Assembly: GCA_024695445.1 (NCBI GenBank)
Contig: JAILIG010000154.1
Span: 1 to 64,000 of the forward strand
Length of the DNA stretch: 64,000 nt
Direction: 5' to 3'
Source of the DNA: Oscillospiraceae bacterium
GTDB taxonomy: Bacteria > Bacillota > Clostridia > Oscillospirales > Ruminococcaceae
Positions 19,909-30,871 of the stretch are shown here, in pieces; within the stretch, counting starts at the first letter, position 1; each line of letters starts with the position of its first letter. Under the pieces are notes generated by a model. The model had not been told where the DNA came from. It did not search any database and worked only from the letters and a program-made list of their open reading frames with translations. The position numbers and the translations under genes were made by a program.

Positions 19909-21051
19909 ATGAAGATTTTGATTGCGATTGATTCCATGAAAGGGAGTCTGACATCCCTGCAGGCAGGCGAGGCAGCCGCATCGGGAATTCGGTGTGTGAT
20001 TCCGGATGCGCAAATTACGGTATTTCCTGCTGCGGACGGCGGAGAAGGCACAACTGCAGCGCTTGTAAGCGGATTAAACGAGCGGTATCGCAGCGTTTCG
20101 GTAACGGATCCGCTCGGCAGACCGGTTACAGCTTGTTACGGCATTTTACCGGAAGGTACCGCTGTCATAGAAATGGCAGCTGCATCCGGCCTTTCGATGC
20201 TGCATGAATCGGAGCGTAACCCGCTTTATACGACATCCTACGGCTTCGGCGAGATGATTGCGGACGCAGTTCGTCAGAACTGCCGCAGTCTTCTGCTTGC
20301 AATCGGAGGCAGCGCAACCAATGACGGGGGCGTCGGCTGCTTGCAGGCGCTTGGTTTTTCATTTACGGACGATGCGGGAGCGGAGGTGTGCAGGGGAGCC
20401 GCGGGTTTGGCTGCGATCCGGCGGATTGACAGAAGCCGTGTGATGCCGGAACTTGCAGACTGCAAAATCCGGATTGCCTGTGATGTGCAGAACCCGTTGT
20501 GCGGAATAAACGGATCCAGCATGGTATTCGGACCGCAGAAGGGTGCAAATGCGGAACTGGCGGTAGAAATGGATGAAGCGATGCGCCGGTATGCGGAAGT
20601 CACAAAAGCGTATCTGCCGGACGCAAATCCTGATTTTCCGGGTGCAGGTGCTGCCGGCGGTATGGGGTTTGCGCTGCACACTTATCTGGGAGCTTGTTTA
20701 GAGCCCGGTATCTCCCTTGTCATGCAGCAGACCGGAATCACGGATGCGATGCGGGAGGCAGATCTGGTCATTACCGGGGAAGGGCGTCTGGACGCTCAGA
20801 CTGTCATGGGAAAGGTCCCGGTTGGAATCGCGGAAGCTGCCAAACGATACGGAAAGCCTGTGATTGCGCTTTGCGGAGTGACAGGGGAGGGCGTTCGCCT
20901 CTGCAATTCCCGCGGGATTGATGCTTATTTTCCGATTCTGCATACAATCTGTTCTGCGGAAGAAGCAATGCGCCTGGATACGGCAGAACGCAACCTTGCC
21001 GACACCGTAGAGCAGGTCTTCCGTCTGATTCAGGCTGTTCAGGGGTTATAA
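19909..21051 (+). CDS. glxK: Glycerate kinase (GlxK/GarK family)
   Basis: MKILIAIDSMKGSLTSLQA...FPAADGGEGT, IGGSATNDGGVG, PGAGAAGGMGFAL, ITGEGRLDAQT. Confidence 0.95.
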   Translation: MKILIAIDSMKGSLTSLQAGEAAASGIRCVIPDAQITVFPAADGGEGTTAALVSGLNERYRSVSVTDPLGRPVTACYGILPEGTAVIEMAAASGLSMLHESERNPLYTTSYGFGEMIADAVRQNCRSLLLAIGGSATNDGGVGCLQALGFSFTDDAGAEVCRGAAGLAAIRRIDRSRVMPELADCKIRIACDVQNPLCGINGSSMVFGPQKGANAELAVEMDEAMRRYAEVTKAYLPDANPDFPGAGAAGGMGFALHTYLGACLEPGISLVMQQTGITDAMREADLVITGEGRLDAQTVMGKVPVGIAEAAKRYGKPVIALCGVTGEGVRLCNSRGIDAYFPILHTICSAEEAMRLDTAERNLADTVEQVFRLIQAVQGL

Positions 21052-21055
21052 ACAG

Positions 21056-21097
21056 AAACAGGAAGCAGTTGGCTTTTGAACTGCTTCCTGTTTTTTT
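21056..21097. terminator. Terminator between convergent glxK and aldehyde dehydrogenase
   Basis: AAACAGGAAGCAGTT-GGCTTTTG-AACTGCTTCCTGTTTTTTT. Confidence 0.85.
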
Positions 21098-22499
21098 ACC
21101 GTTCCATCATGTGAATGAGGAATGATTTCCATTTCACGGTGTAGGGATGCTCCCGAATCGGGAGATTGCATTTCGTTTTCCCGTAGAGGACGGATGAAGG
21201 GTGTGAAAACTCCCGAAAGCCCCATTCCCCGTGATAAGCGCCCATACCGGAATGACCGGTTCCGCCGAAGGGGACATTTTTGACCATCAGGTGCATGCAG
21301 ACTTCATTGACACATCCGCCGCCGTATTGCTGCGTGGACATCGTTTTTTCGGCCCATTTCAGGTCTTTCGTGAACAGATAGAGTGCGAGACCGTGTTCCC
21401 GTTTTGCAATCAACTGCATCAGACGGTCTGCTTCGGCATCCGGATAGGGGACAACCGGAAGCAACGGGGAGAACAGTTCATGCTGAACAATGGCTTCCTG
21501 CGTGCTGACAGGATAGATGACAGTCGGTGCATATTTCAGTTCGTCTTCCCGTCCGTACCCGCCGAATATGATCCGGTCGCGGTACAGTTCCGCTTCAGCA
21601 GCACATTTTTGATAAGCGTCGTAATGAATCAGGCGCGAATATTCCGGATTCTGCACAGCATTTTTCCCGATTTGTCTCACAAATTCCTTTTTGAGCAGTT
21701 CGAGAAACGGCTCGGCAATCTCCTCGGCGACGGCGACCTGATTGATATTCACGCAGATCTGTCCGCTGTTGCACAGCTTAAAAAAGGCGATTTTGCGTGC
21801 AGCATCAGCAATATCGGCATCTTTTCGGATTACGCACCAGTTTCCGGTTTCTCCGCCCAGCTCCAGTGCGACGGGAGTCAGATTTTTTGCGGCCTGTTCC
21901 ATGACATGAACTCCGACACGGGGGGAGCCGGTATAAAAAATCTTATCAAATCGCTCTGCCAGACACAGATCAGCGATATCATGCCCGCCGTCAAACAGCT
22001 TGATATACTTGGACGGGTAGATTTCTTCGAGCATTTTTTTCAGAGCAGCCGTGCAGTGCGGTGACTTGGAACTGGCTTTGATGACAGCAGTGTTTCCGGC
22101 TGCCAGGCTCGCCGTCAGAACACTGAGTGTCAGCAGAATCGGAAAATTAAACGGGCTGATAATCAAAGTAACGCCATAAGGCATTTTATAGACCTTTGTG
22201 ATGACGCTGGGGAAGCATTGGATTCCGCTGAAATGCGTTTCGGGTTTTGCCCATTTCCGGATTCCGTGCAAGGTTTCATTGAGCTCCGAGAGAACGACAC
22301 CGATATCGCAGAGATAAGCCTCTGCCTCAGATCTTCCGAGGTCATCGCGCAAGGCCTGACACAGCGTACGCTGATGTTTTTTGACCGCTGCCTTTAGCCT
22401 TTGCAGCTGACGAATCCGAAATTCTGTCGGTAATGTTTTTCCGGACTGAAAGAACCGTCGCTGTGCTTCAACGGTCCGATGAATTTGATCTGCTGTCAT
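21096..22499 (-). CDS. Aldehyde dehydrogenase family protein
   Basis: ISPFNFPILL, ELGGETGNW, NSGQICVNINQ; start MTADQ preceded by GGGGG. Confidence 0.93.
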   Translation of the reverse strand: MTADQIHRTVEAQRRFFQSGKTLPTEFRIRQLQRLKAAVKKHQRTLCQALRDDLGRSEAEAYLCDIGVVLSELNETLHGIRKWAKPETHFSGIQCFPSVITKVYKMPYGVTLIISPFNFPILLTLSVLTASLAAGNTAVIKASSKSPHCTAALKKMLEEIYPSKYIKLFDGGHDIADLCLAERFDKIFYTGSPRVGVHVMEQAAKNLTPVALELGGETGNWCVIRKDADIADAARKIAFFKLCNSGQICVNINQVAVAEEIAEPFLELLKKEFVRQIGKNAVQNPEYSRLIHYDAYQKCAAEAELYRDRIIFGGYGREDELKYAPTVIYPVSTQEAIVQHELFSPLLPVVPYPDAEADRLMQLIAKREHGLALYLFTKDLKWAEKTMSTQQYGGGCVNEVCMHLMVKNVPFGGTGHSGMGAYHGEWGFREFSHPSSVLYGKTKCNLPIREHPYTVKWKSFLIHMMER

Positions 22500-22602
22500 A
22501 AATATACCCCCAATGACATTCACGGTAAACGGATTTGCTGCGATTAGGATACCCCTTTCTTTTGATTATAACACAATGCTCCGAAAAAGTAAAGAAGAAA
22601 TA

Positions 22603-22637
22603 AAACCGCCTGCATCACACAGTGACACAGGCGGTTT
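22603..22637. terminator. Hairpin/terminator in 3' region of sugar ABC operon
   Basis: AAACCGCCTG...CAGGCGGTTT. Confidence 0.65.
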
Positions 22638-22668
22638 GTTTCAAATTCGCTGCATCCGAATGGGGGAA

Positions 22669-22700
22669 CCGTCCCATCTGTGCAGCAGCAGATGGGACGG
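22669..22700. terminator. Second strong hairpin downstream of sugar ABC operon
   Basis: CCGTCCCATCTG-TGCAGCAG-CAGATGGGACGG perfect 12-bp stem. Confidence 0.6.
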
Positions 22701-22755
22701 CATCGAGAGAAATGGAGAGGAAAATATCAATTAAAACAAGGAATAATGAGAGGTA

Positions 22756-23607
22756 TTATTCCTTAACACCGCCCAGTGCAACACCGGCAATGATGTACTT
22801 CGAGAGAAGGAAGTACACAACAAACAGCGGGAGGACGGTCATAACGAGTGCGAGATAAACCGCACCGTACTCGGTCTTGTACATATCACCCTGAAGCTGA
22901 GCAACCATGATCGGCATTGTCCATTTCTTTCTGTCAATCAGAAGAATCAGCGGAATGAACAGGGCATTCCATGTAGCAACGAAGGAGAAGATTGCCTGAG
23001 TTGCCATTGCCGGCTTCATCAGCGGAAGCACGATCTGATTGAAGATACGGAACTCACCGGCACCGTCAATTCGGGCAGACTGTACGATTTCCATCGAGAG
23101 AGACGGAAGCATATATTGCCTCATGAAAAAGACGGTCGCTGGTGCGGCAATTGCCGGAAGAATCAGCGGAATGAAGCTGTTGACGAGGCCGACCTTATAC
23201 ATGAACTGGTAGAAACCGATTGCAGTAACCTGGCCGGGGATCATCAGCACGCACATAATCAGGGCGAAGAACGCCTTTTTCGCTTTCCAGTCATACGCAA
23301 CGAGCGTATAGGCTGTCAGAGTCGAAAAGTAAATTGTGCAAGCCGTAGCACATACGGAAATGATTGCCGAGTTGATAAAACCGGTCCAAGGATTGAAGGA
23401 CTTGCCGTCAAAAACCTTGTAGTTGGTCAACAAACTCTTGCCGGGGATAAAGGAAATTGCATTTGCCTGAATCTCGCTGGAACTTCTGGTTGCGTTCACC
23501 AGCATGATGATGAACGGCAGAAGGCTCAGAATGGCGAGAATGATGCAGATGATATACTGAAAGATTGTGAAGCCGGTGCTAAGTCCGGAGCGTTTTCTAG
23601 CAGCCAT
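22756..23607 (-). CDS. Carbohydrate ABC transporter permease (MalG-type)
   Basis: Six TM; SARIDGAGEFRIFNQIVLPLMKPA EAA-like loop. Confidence 0.93.
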   Translation of the reverse strand: MAARKRSGLSTGFTIFQYIICIILAILSLLPFIIMLVNATRSSSEIQANAISFIPGKSLLTNYKVFDGKSFNPWTGFINSAIISVCATACTIYFSTLTAYTLVAYDWKAKKAFFALIMCVLMIPGQVTAIGFYQFMYKVGLVNSFIPLILPAIAAPATVFFMRQYMLPSLSMEIVQSARIDGAGEFRIFNQIVLPLMKPAMATQAIFSFVATWNALFIPLILLIDRKKWTMPIMVAQLQGDMYKTEYGAVYLALVMTVLPLFVVYFLLSKYIIAGVALGGVKE

Positions 23608-23609
23608 AC

Positions 23610-24587
23610 TTAAAACCCTCTTCTTTCTTTCATTTTATGCTTTTTGCGTTCTGCCTTCTTCATTTTTTCCATTGCAATCGCATCCTTATCGCGCATGAGA
23701 TAGAAGAGGATTGCAGACAGGATCAAAACGATAACAAACAGAACCATACTTGCAGCGGCAGCTCTGTAATAGAGGTTTGTGCCGGTGAAAGCAACCTGAT
23801 AGATGAACACACTGGCGGTAGTGGTAGCGCCGTCCGGACCGCCGCGGTTGAACAGCAGCGGGATATCGAACATATTCAGACCGCCGATCATGCTCGTGAT
23901 CAGTGTATAAAGCAGAACCGTTTTCAGGTTCGGCAGAGTAATCCGGAAGAAAGTCTGGACTCCGTTTGCGCCGTCAATGTCGGCTGCTTCATAGATATCA
24001 GGGCTGATACCCAGAACACCGGAGACCAAAAGAATCATTGTATTGCCATACCAAGTCCAGAACTGGATGAAGGCAACAATGAGCTTCGATGCGGACTTAC
24101 TGGTCATGAAATCGAACGCAGTAGCCCGAATCCCCCATGATTTAAGCAGCTGGTTCACAGGACCAGTCGGGAATCCGAACAGCGTGCTGAACAGGATTGC
24201 GATGGTCGCTGCGGTGATGATATTCGGCATATAGAATACCACCTTGAAGAAGCCCTGACCTTTCAGCTTGGAAGTACGGGAAGTAAACCATGCCGTCAGA
24301 ATCAAAGCAAGTGTGATCTGCGGAATGAAGTTCATAATCCAGATCACAACAGTGTTCCGCAGAGATTTCAGGAATGTCTGGTTATGAACAATATCCTTGA
24401 AATTGTCAAACGGATGATCGAGAACATGCACCGGATTGACACCCTTCATATCGGTGAATCCGATAAAAGCTGTATACAGAGTCGGATACAACTGGAAAAT
24501 CAGGAAAATGACGATAAACGGGATCGCAAAGAGATAGCCGTACTTTGCATACGACAGTCCTTTGAGATGTCTCTGGCTCTTATTCAA
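23610..24587 (-). CDS. Carbohydrate ABC transporter permease (MalF-type)
   Basis: Six TM; EAADIDGANGVQTFFRITLPNLKT EAA loop. Confidence 0.93.
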   Translation of the reverse strand: MNKSQRHLKGLSYAKYGYLFAIPFIVIFLIFQLYPTLYTAFIGFTDMKGVNPVHVLDHPFDNFKDIVHNQTFLKSLRNTVVIWIMNFIPQITLALILTAWFTSRTSKLKGQGFFKVVFYMPNIITAATIAILFSTLFGFPTGPVNQLLKSWGIRATAFDFMTSKSASKLIVAFIQFWTWYGNTMILLVSGVLGISPDIYEAADIDGANGVQTFFRITLPNLKTVLLYTLITSMIGGLNMFDIPLLFNRGGPDGATTTASVFIYQVAFTGTNLYYRAAAASMVLFVIVLILSAILFYLMRDKDAIAMEKMKKAERKKHKMKERRGF

Positions 24588-24619
24588 AGCGGGAGCCTCC
24601 TTTCAGAGACCGCTCTCAC

Positions 24620-24648
24620 GGAGCGGACCGCACTGCGGTCCGCTCCGT
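24620..24648 (-). other. Strong intercistronic hairpin between binding protein and permease genes
   Basis: CGGAGCGGACCGCA-C-TGCGGTCCGCTCCG inverted repeat without T run. Confidence 0.8.
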
Positions 24649-24717
24649 CGAGCAGTTTTTAGAGCAGGCTAATTTTTGAGATGTAATGTTAAGATGTTGA
24701 TGTCTGCAATGAGCAAA

Positions 24718-26184
24718 TTACTCAGCAGCAGCAATACCAAACTTATCGTTGACAACAGTCTTGAAGTCCTTAATTGCAGCTTCCTTGGACTTGTCGCCCT
24801 TTGCGTATGCACGGACCTGATCACGCCACTCAGCGTTGATCGCCTCGTCATACTGAGTCAGAGTGCTACCCTTTGCGCTGGAGTTTGCCGGAACGAAGAC
24901 TTCGAACATGTTCTGGCCGTCGAGCAGATCGTTCTTACCGTCAGACTTCTTCATGACGACTGCGGAAGCAACTGCATCCTTTGCGCCCGGCTTGTCATAC
25001 AGAGTGCCGTTTGCCCACTTGTACTGGAGGCCGTCCTCAGTGGTATCGAGGGTGATCCACTCGATGATCTTTGCAACGCCATCCTTAACCTTGGAATCCT
25101 TGGTACCGAGAACCCAAGTGCCGCCCCAGAAGAAGCCGACCGGAGATTCGCAGATAGCCCAGTCACCGAAGGTGCCCTGGCCCTTAGCAGTACCGTTGAC
25201 CTGGTTAACGATAACATAGTTGATCAGCCATGCCGGTCCGAAATAACCGAAGATCTGCTTGGTGTCAGCAGTCTTGATGTCGGAGTCCTTCGTAACGATC
25301 TTCTGGCCATCCTTCTCTTCCTCGTTCTGGCCGCCGTAGTCACGCATATCTGCGTACCAAGCGTGCGTCCAGTCCTGAGTCTTGTTGCTCCAGCCCTTGT
25401 CGGTGAGCTGCTTGGAGATGTCGAGGAACTGCTCGCGCTTCGGATCGATGTAGAGCTTGCCGTCATCGGTGAGCCAGCCCTTGTCGGAGCCGTTCTCAAC
25501 AGCGTGCCAGACATCGCCGTCGCCGGAAACGATACCGTAGCCCTTGGCCTTCAGCTCAGCAGCTGCTGCCCAGAACTTATCCCAGCCCGGGCCGACCTTA
25601 TCCTTGATCTGTGCCGGATCATCTGTGCCCCAAACAGCCTTTGCGATGGAACGACGGTAAATGAACGCACCACCGGTTGCCTGATAACCGAGACCAACGA
25701 CCTTGCCATCCTTGGTACCGATATCGACGGTGTACTGTGCGATCTCTGCGGACTTGATCTTGTCATTAACATCCTGAATGCCCAGGTCTTCGTAAGAAGA
25801 AACATACTGGGACATATCGCCCTGCGTGTATTTCTTGACGAATGCAGCCTCAGCAGCGAACATATCGACGCCGCCGTTCTTCAGAGCAGCATCCAGAGCC
25901 GGCTGATACTCCTGGTTGGTGGTCGGGATCTGGGTAACCTTCAGCTCATACTGCTTTCCGAAATCCTCGTGGGTTTCGATGTAGCGCTTCACCATGTTCG
26001 GAACTTCGTCGGTGAAAGCATAGAGATTGATGGTCTGCTTCTTGCCATCGTCCGGTGCCTTCGTGGTGTCAGCAGCCTTGGAAGCAGTGGTGTCAGCCGG
26101 CTTATCGCTGGAGCTGGAACCGCCGCAGGCCGTGCAGCCGAGCAGCATGCTCAGAGCTGCGATCAGGGAAATTGCTTTTTTCAT
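24718..26184 (-). CDS. Sugar ABC transporter substrate-binding lipoprotein
   Basis: MKKAISLIAALSMLLGCTACGGSSSS lipobox; extracellular solute-binding family-like sequence; adjacent permeases. Confidence 0.9.
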   Translation of the reverse strand: MKKAISLIAALSMLLGCTACGGSSSSDKPADTTASKAADTTKAPDDGKKQTINLYAFTDEVPNMVKRYIETHEDFGKQYELKVTQIPTTNQEYQPALDAALKNGGVDMFAAEAAFVKKYTQGDMSQYVSSYEDLGIQDVNDKIKSAEIAQYTVDIGTKDGKVVGLGYQATGGAFIYRRSIAKAVWGTDDPAQIKDKVGPGWDKFWAAAAELKAKGYGIVSGDGDVWHAVENGSDKGWLTDDGKLYIDPKREQFLDISKQLTDKGWSNKTQDWTHAWYADMRDYGGQNEEEKDGQKIVTKDSDIKTADTKQIFGYFGPAWLINYVIVNQVNGTAKGQGTFGDWAICESPVGFFWGGTWVLGTKDSKVKDGVAKIIEWITLDTTEDGLQYKWANGTLYDKPGAKDAVASAVVMKKSDGKNDLLDGQNMFEVFVPANSSAKGSTLTQYDEAINAEWRDQVRAYAKGDKSKEAAIKDFKTVVNDKFGIAAAE

Positions 26185-26260
26185 TGTGAGTCCTCCTTTG
26201 ATTTTTTGCTGCATAATGATGATTTCCGCCTGTCAGGTCAGCGGATCTTGCACAGTCTGA

Positions 26261-27583
26261 TTACAGACTGAACAATACATTGTTTACGATGGATTCAAGC
26301 ATTTCCTGTCTGCCGCTTGTGAGGGAATCCACAACCTCACCCTTCTTGAGTGCATATTCACTCAGAGCCTTCAGATCGGTCTTGCCGGCGATGATATCAG
26401 CACCGATGCCGGTCTTCCAGGAAGCGTAGCGATCTGCGACAAACTTGTCGATTCTGCCGTCTGCGATGAGCTTTCTGGCTGCGAGGAAGCCAAGTGCGAA
26501 GGCGTCCATACCTGCAATATAGGAGAGGAAGATATCCTCCGGCGTGAAGCTGCCGCGGCGTGCCTTTGCATCGAAGTTCAGACCGCCGTTGGTAAAGCCG
26601 CCTGCCTTCAGGACTTCGAGCATACAGAGAGTCGTATCGTAAACATTGGTCGGGAACTGGTCAGTATCCCAGCCCAGCAGGGTGTCGCCCTGGTTTGCGT
26701 CAATGGAACCGAAGAAACCGTTGGTGCGTGCCACATTCAGCTCATGCTGGAAGGTGTGCATTGCAAGCGTTGCGTGGTTTGCTTCGATGTTGAGACGGAA
26801 ATCCTTCTCCAGACCGTACTTGCGGAGGAATCCGAGCACGGTTGCGGAATCGAAATCGTACTGATGCTTGGTCGGCTCCTTCGGCTTCGGCTCGATGTAG
26901 AAATCACCCTTGAAGCCGATGCTTCTGCCGTAGTCAACAGCCATGTGCATCAGACGGGCCATATTGTCAAGCTCCAGGCCCATGTCGGTGTTGAGCAGGG
27001 TTTCATAGCCTTCTCTGCCGCCCCAGAAGACATAACCGGTACCGCCGAGCTTGACGGTCGCGTCGATTGCCTTCTTGATCTGAGCTGCCGCAAAAGCGAA
27101 CACATCAGCGGAAGGAGAGGTGCCGGCACCGTGCATATAGCGCGGATGATCGAAGCACTTCGCAGTACCCCAGAGCAGCTTTTTGCCGGTTGCCTTCTGC
27201 TTCTCAGCGAGGTAGTCAACCACAGCGTCCAGCTTTTCGTTGGATTCTGCCAGAGAGGCGTACTCCGGAGAGAGGTCACGGTCGTGGAAGCAGTAGTAGT
27301 CGATGGAGAGCTTATCCATGATCTCGAATGCGGCATCGACCTTAGCGAATGCGCGCTTTGTCGGATCCGTTTCGCCCCAGGACTTGTCAGCAGTACCGAC
27401 ACCGAACATATCCGTGCCGTCGCCGCCCATGGTGTGCCACCAGCTCAGTGCAAACTTCAGATGCTCACGCATCGGCTTGCCGTCAATGATCTCGTCCGGA
27501 TTGTAGTATTTGAATGCGAGCGGATTTGTGCTCTGCTTGCCTTCATACTGAATCTTCGGAATCTTGCTGAAAAATTCACTCAT
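26261..27583 (-). CDS. xylA: Xylose isomerase
   Basis: [59 protein letters not shown]. Confidence 0.97.
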   Translation of the reverse strand: MSEFFSKIPKIQYEGKQSTNPLAFKYYNPDEIIDGKPMREHLKFALSWWHTMGGDGTDMFGVGTADKSWGETDPTKRAFAKVDAAFEIMDKLSIDYYCFHDRDLSPEYASLAESNEKLDAVVDYLAEKQKATGKKLLWGTAKCFDHPRYMHGAGTSPSADVFAFAAAQIKKAIDATVKLGGTGYVFWGGREGYETLLNTDMGLELDNMARLMHMAVDYGRSIGFKGDFYIEPKPKEPTKHQYDFDSATVLGFLRKYGLEKDFRLNIEANHATLAMHTFQHELNVARTNGFFGSIDANQGDTLLGWDTDQFPTNVYDTTLCMLEVLKAGGFTNGGLNFDAKARRGSFTPEDIFLSYIAGMDAFALGFLAARKLIADGRIDKFVADRYASWKTGIGADIIAGKTDLKALSEYALKKGEVVDSLTSGRQEMLESIVNNVLFSL

Positions 27584-27605
27584 AAAATTTTCCTCCGATG
27601 AAAAA

Positions 27606-29708
27606 TTACAGCGGCTTACGGCTGATCGCAGCAGAAACGCAGACGGTACCCGTGAGCTGTTCGCTCAGCGGATCCGGCTGACAGGTTCCCGCATACAATG
27701 TGTAATTTGTACCGCGAATCGCCCGAATGCCGTTACTGTCGACTGATTCATACGCACACTGCGGAATGTTAATGCTGACGGTAGTCTGCTGGCCCGCCTT
27801 CAGGCTGACGCGGACGAAACCGCAGAGAGCCGGATAGGGAACTGCACAGTCACTGTCGTCCTTCATATAGAACTGGACGACCTCGTCAGTATCCGCTGTG
27901 CCGATGTTCTCAATCTTTACAGAAGCAGTATTCCCGTCTGTGCGAAGGTCACTGCAAACTGCCTTGGAGTAAGTCAGACCGTAACCGAACGGGTATAGAA
28001 TGTTCTCGCGTGTATAGCGATAAGTTCTGCCCGTCATACGGTAATCATCAAACGCGGGGAGCTTGTCGGCGCTTTCATAGAAAGTAACCGGAAGCTTGCC
28101 GGAAGGGGAGACTTTGCCGAACAGAATATCTGCCAGCGCTCTGCCGCCGCTTTGACCGGGGTACCACGCATGAATGATTGCATCCGCATCGGTTTCCGTG
28201 TTGATCGCACTGCCGGCCGCCGTCACAATAATGACCGGTTTGCCCTTGCTCATCACCTTTTCCACCAGCAGCCGCTGGGGTTCCGGCAGTCTCAGGTCAA
28301 TCTTGTCGCCGGAAGCAAATTCGTTTCCTGCGTCGCCTTCCTCACCCTCGATTCCTGCGTCAAGTCCAACGCAGAGAATGATGAGATCGGACTGCTCGGC
28401 AACTGTTTCAGCTTCCGCAAGTCGGTCATTTGCGCGGGCGAGTCCGCTCACGCGATCTTTATAGAGGTGGCATCCTTCTGCATAGAGAATTCTGCCGGAG
28501 TAAGCATCCTGAATTCCTTCGAGGAATGTAATATAGCGGTCAGGCGTGCCGCAGTAATTGCCTTCCAGCGCCTGTCTGCTGTTCGCATTCGGTCCGATTA
28601 CGCCGATGGTCTGATACTTTTCGGAAACGAGCGGCAAAATGCCGTTGTTCTTCAGTAGTACCATTGACTTGCGTGCGTAGTCCAGCGTGAGCGCTTTATG
28701 CTCTGCGCAGGAAACGACCGAATAGGGGATATCATCGTAAACGGTCTTGTCATCCAGCAGTCCGAGACGGATGCGTGAGCGCATGACATGTACGCAGGCA
28801 TTCCGGATATCTTCCTTGGAAACAAGCCCTGCCTGATATGCTTCAATCAGGTTGTCATAGGTTCTGCCGGCATTGAGATCACAGCCGGATTTCAATGCAA
28901 GAGCTGTTGTCTGAACAGCATCCGCAGTAACCTTATGATGCAGATGAAAATCATCCAGTGCGCCGTAATCCGAAACGAAATGTCCGTTGAAGCCCCATTC
29001 GCTCAGCTTATCCTGCAGCATGGTGCTTGCACAGGCGCATTCTCCGTTGACGCGGTTGTATGCTCCCATGACAATTTCCACGCCTACGCCGACCAGCTCA
29101 CGGAAAGCGGGAAGATAAGTGTCTTCCAGATCGTGCGGATCGGACTGCGCATCAAATGCGTGACGGGTAGCTTCCGGACCGCTGTGAACTGCGAAGTGCT
29201 TTGCACAGGCTGCCGTGCGGAGAATCTTTTCATCTCCCTGCAAACCGTGAACAAAAGCCTTGCCGAGCTGCGCTGTCAGGAACGGATCTTCACCGTAGGT
29301 TTCCTGGCCGCGGCCCCAGCGCGGATCACGGAAAATATTGATGTTCGGCGACCAGAGCGATATACCTTTATATATATCACGGTCACCGTGTTTGGAAAAC
29401 TCATTGAACTTTGCACGGGCTTCGGTTGAGACAACCGTTCCGATCCGGTCCATTGCGCCCTGATCGAACATCGCAGCCAGTGCGATTGCCTGCGGGAACA
29501 TTGTGGCCGTACCCGCACGCGCATCACCGTGCAGTCCTTCGTTCCACCAGTTATAGGCGGGAATGCCGAGCCGCTCAATCGCCGGCGCGTCAAAAATCAG
29601 CTGCGCAGCCTGTTCTTCAACAGTCAGCCGATCCGTGAGATCTTCAGCACGCTCCTGCGGGGAGTAGGAGGCGTCTCTGAATTTTTCCAAGTTGATTCCT
29701 CCGTTCAT
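27606..29708 (-). CDS. GH3 family beta-glycosidase (beta-xylosidase/glucosidase)
   Basis: [36 protein letters not shown]; likely true start is TTG at 29690, since GGAGGA within the upstream codons fits an SD. Confidence 0.92.
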   Translation of the reverse strand: MNGGINLEKFRDASYSPQERAEDLTDRLTVEEQAAQLIFDAPAIERLGIPAYNWWNEGLHGDARAGTATMFPQAIALAAMFDQGAMDRIGTVVSTEARAKFNEFSKHGDRDIYKGISLWSPNINIFRDPRWGRGQETYGEDPFLTAQLGKAFVHGLQGDEKILRTAACAKHFAVHSGPEATRHAFDAQSDPHDLEDTYLPAFRELVGVGVEIVMGAYNRVNGECACASTMLQDKLSEWGFNGHFVSDYGALDDFHLHHKVTADAVQTTALALKSGCDLNAGRTYDNLIEAYQAGLVSKEDIRNACVHVMRSRIRLGLLDDKTVYDDIPYSVVSCAEHKALTLDYARKSMVLLKNNGILPLVSEKYQTIGVIGPNANSRQALEGNYCGTPDRYITFLEGIQDAYSGRILYAEGCHLYKDRVSGLARANDRLAEAETVAEQSDLIILCVGLDAGIEGEEGDAGNEFASGDKIDLRLPEPQRLLVEKVMSKGKPVIIVTAAGSAINTETDADAIIHAWYPGQSGGRALADILFGKVSPSGKLPVTFYESADKLPAFDDYRMTGRTYRYTRENILYPFGYGLTYSKAVCSDLRTDGNTASVKIENIGTADTDEVVQFYMKDDSDCAVPYPALCGFVRVSLKAGQQTTVSINIPQCAYESVDSNGIRAIRGTNYTLYAGTCQPDPLSEQLTGTVCVSAAISRKPL

Positions 29709-29738
29709 GCTGTGATTTGAAATTGAATCATCCGGCGT

Positions 29739-30638
29739 TCAGTTTGCAGTATGCTGTTGAATCAGCGCCGCAATCACCTGTTCCGGAGTTTGATCCGTTT
29801 CACAAATTTCCCATGTTTCGTCGATGACCGCTTTTTCGCCGGGTGCGTATTCACGCATCACGCCGAGCAGCTCGCATTCGAGAAAATGCTTGTTTGTGTA
29901 GGTTTCAAAATTACAGCCGAAATCCGGATAATTCCCCTCGGCATAGGTGCCGAAATGCTTGCGGAAAACCTGATTTCCGGCAGCATATACAGCGTAGCCG
30001 TCGCTTACATTAAAACCGGTCTTGAACGCCTTTGCGGCATTCGGATCATGCTGCAATGTAGCATAGGAATCAGTCAGAACAAATCGGGGATCCTGCAGGT
30101 CAGAATAGCTCCACAGTGCCATTGTCCGGTTCGGAAGGAACCCGGTCTGCTTTTTGGAAAGCGGAATAAACTCTCTGCCGCCGGAAGCGAGACCTGTTAC
30201 CGACCACGGCGCAAACAGCGCAGGCTCTTCGGAAAGATTCGTGATCGAATTCCGGATGGAAACGGTACCGGATTCTGACATCTGAATGCGAAGCTGGAAC
30301 TGCTTGCCGAACGGTGTCGGCTTGGGCTCCAGTGTCAGAATTCCGTCGGAATAGTCGCAGGAAATACGGCTGTTGTCCGGAAAATAGGTTTCGGGCATCA
30401 CCTCCGGCGCAGTCCACAGTCTGTGGCCGCCGTAAGCATACCATGTACCGAAGCCTTTGTTGAGCTCGCAGAAGTCGCGGCTGACATCTTCAAACAAAAT
30501 ATTGCGGTTTCCGCGGGTGCCGAAGTAGATGATTCTGGGACCGACATCCAGCGTCGCCATGAGTCTGATATTACCGTTTTCGAGACAAACACATCTTCCA
30601 AAATTGCGGTATTCGGTTTCAGAGCATTGAATTGCCAT
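29739..30638 (-). CDS. Conserved hypothetical, aldose-epimerase-like fold suspected
   Basis: MAIQCSETEYRNFGRCVCLENGNIRLMATLDVGPRIIYFG; SD AAAGGAG before ATG; same strand as GH3/xylA. Confidence 0.7.
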   Translation of the reverse strand: MAIQCSETEYRNFGRCVCLENGNIRLMATLDVGPRIIYFGTRGNRNILFEDVSRDFCELNKGFGTWYAYGGHRLWTAPEVMPETYFPDNSRISCDYSDGILTLEPKPTPFGKQFQLRIQMSESGTVSIRNSITNLSEEPALFAPWSVTGLASGGREFIPLSKKQTGFLPNRTMALWSYSDLQDPRFVLTDSYATLQHDPNAAKAFKTGFNVSDGYAVYAAGNQVFRKHFGTYAEGNYPDFGCNFETYTNKHFLECELLGVMREYAPGEKAVIDETWEICETDQTPEQVIAALIQQHTAN

Positions 30639-30871
30639 ATTTTGCTCCTTTCTGCTTCTCACTTGTATTATACTGTAAGAATTCAGAAAAGGCTAACCAA
30701 AAATTGCACTTTTCTCCCTGATTTTTGCTTATGTATGACAAATTCACAAAAACATCTTTACAAATTTGTCACTTTACGCTATAATAATAACCAGGAGGAA
30801 GCGTGTTCCCGAAAAACAGAACCGCAATAAATGGCTTTTAGAAATGTGCAAATTACAGAAGGGGTGATAGT

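Noticed and set aside
24676-26271. 531-aa plus-strand ORF antisense to binding protein gene
   Set aside because: Shadow ORF; the minus strand has a lipobox protein with a clear family and operon context.
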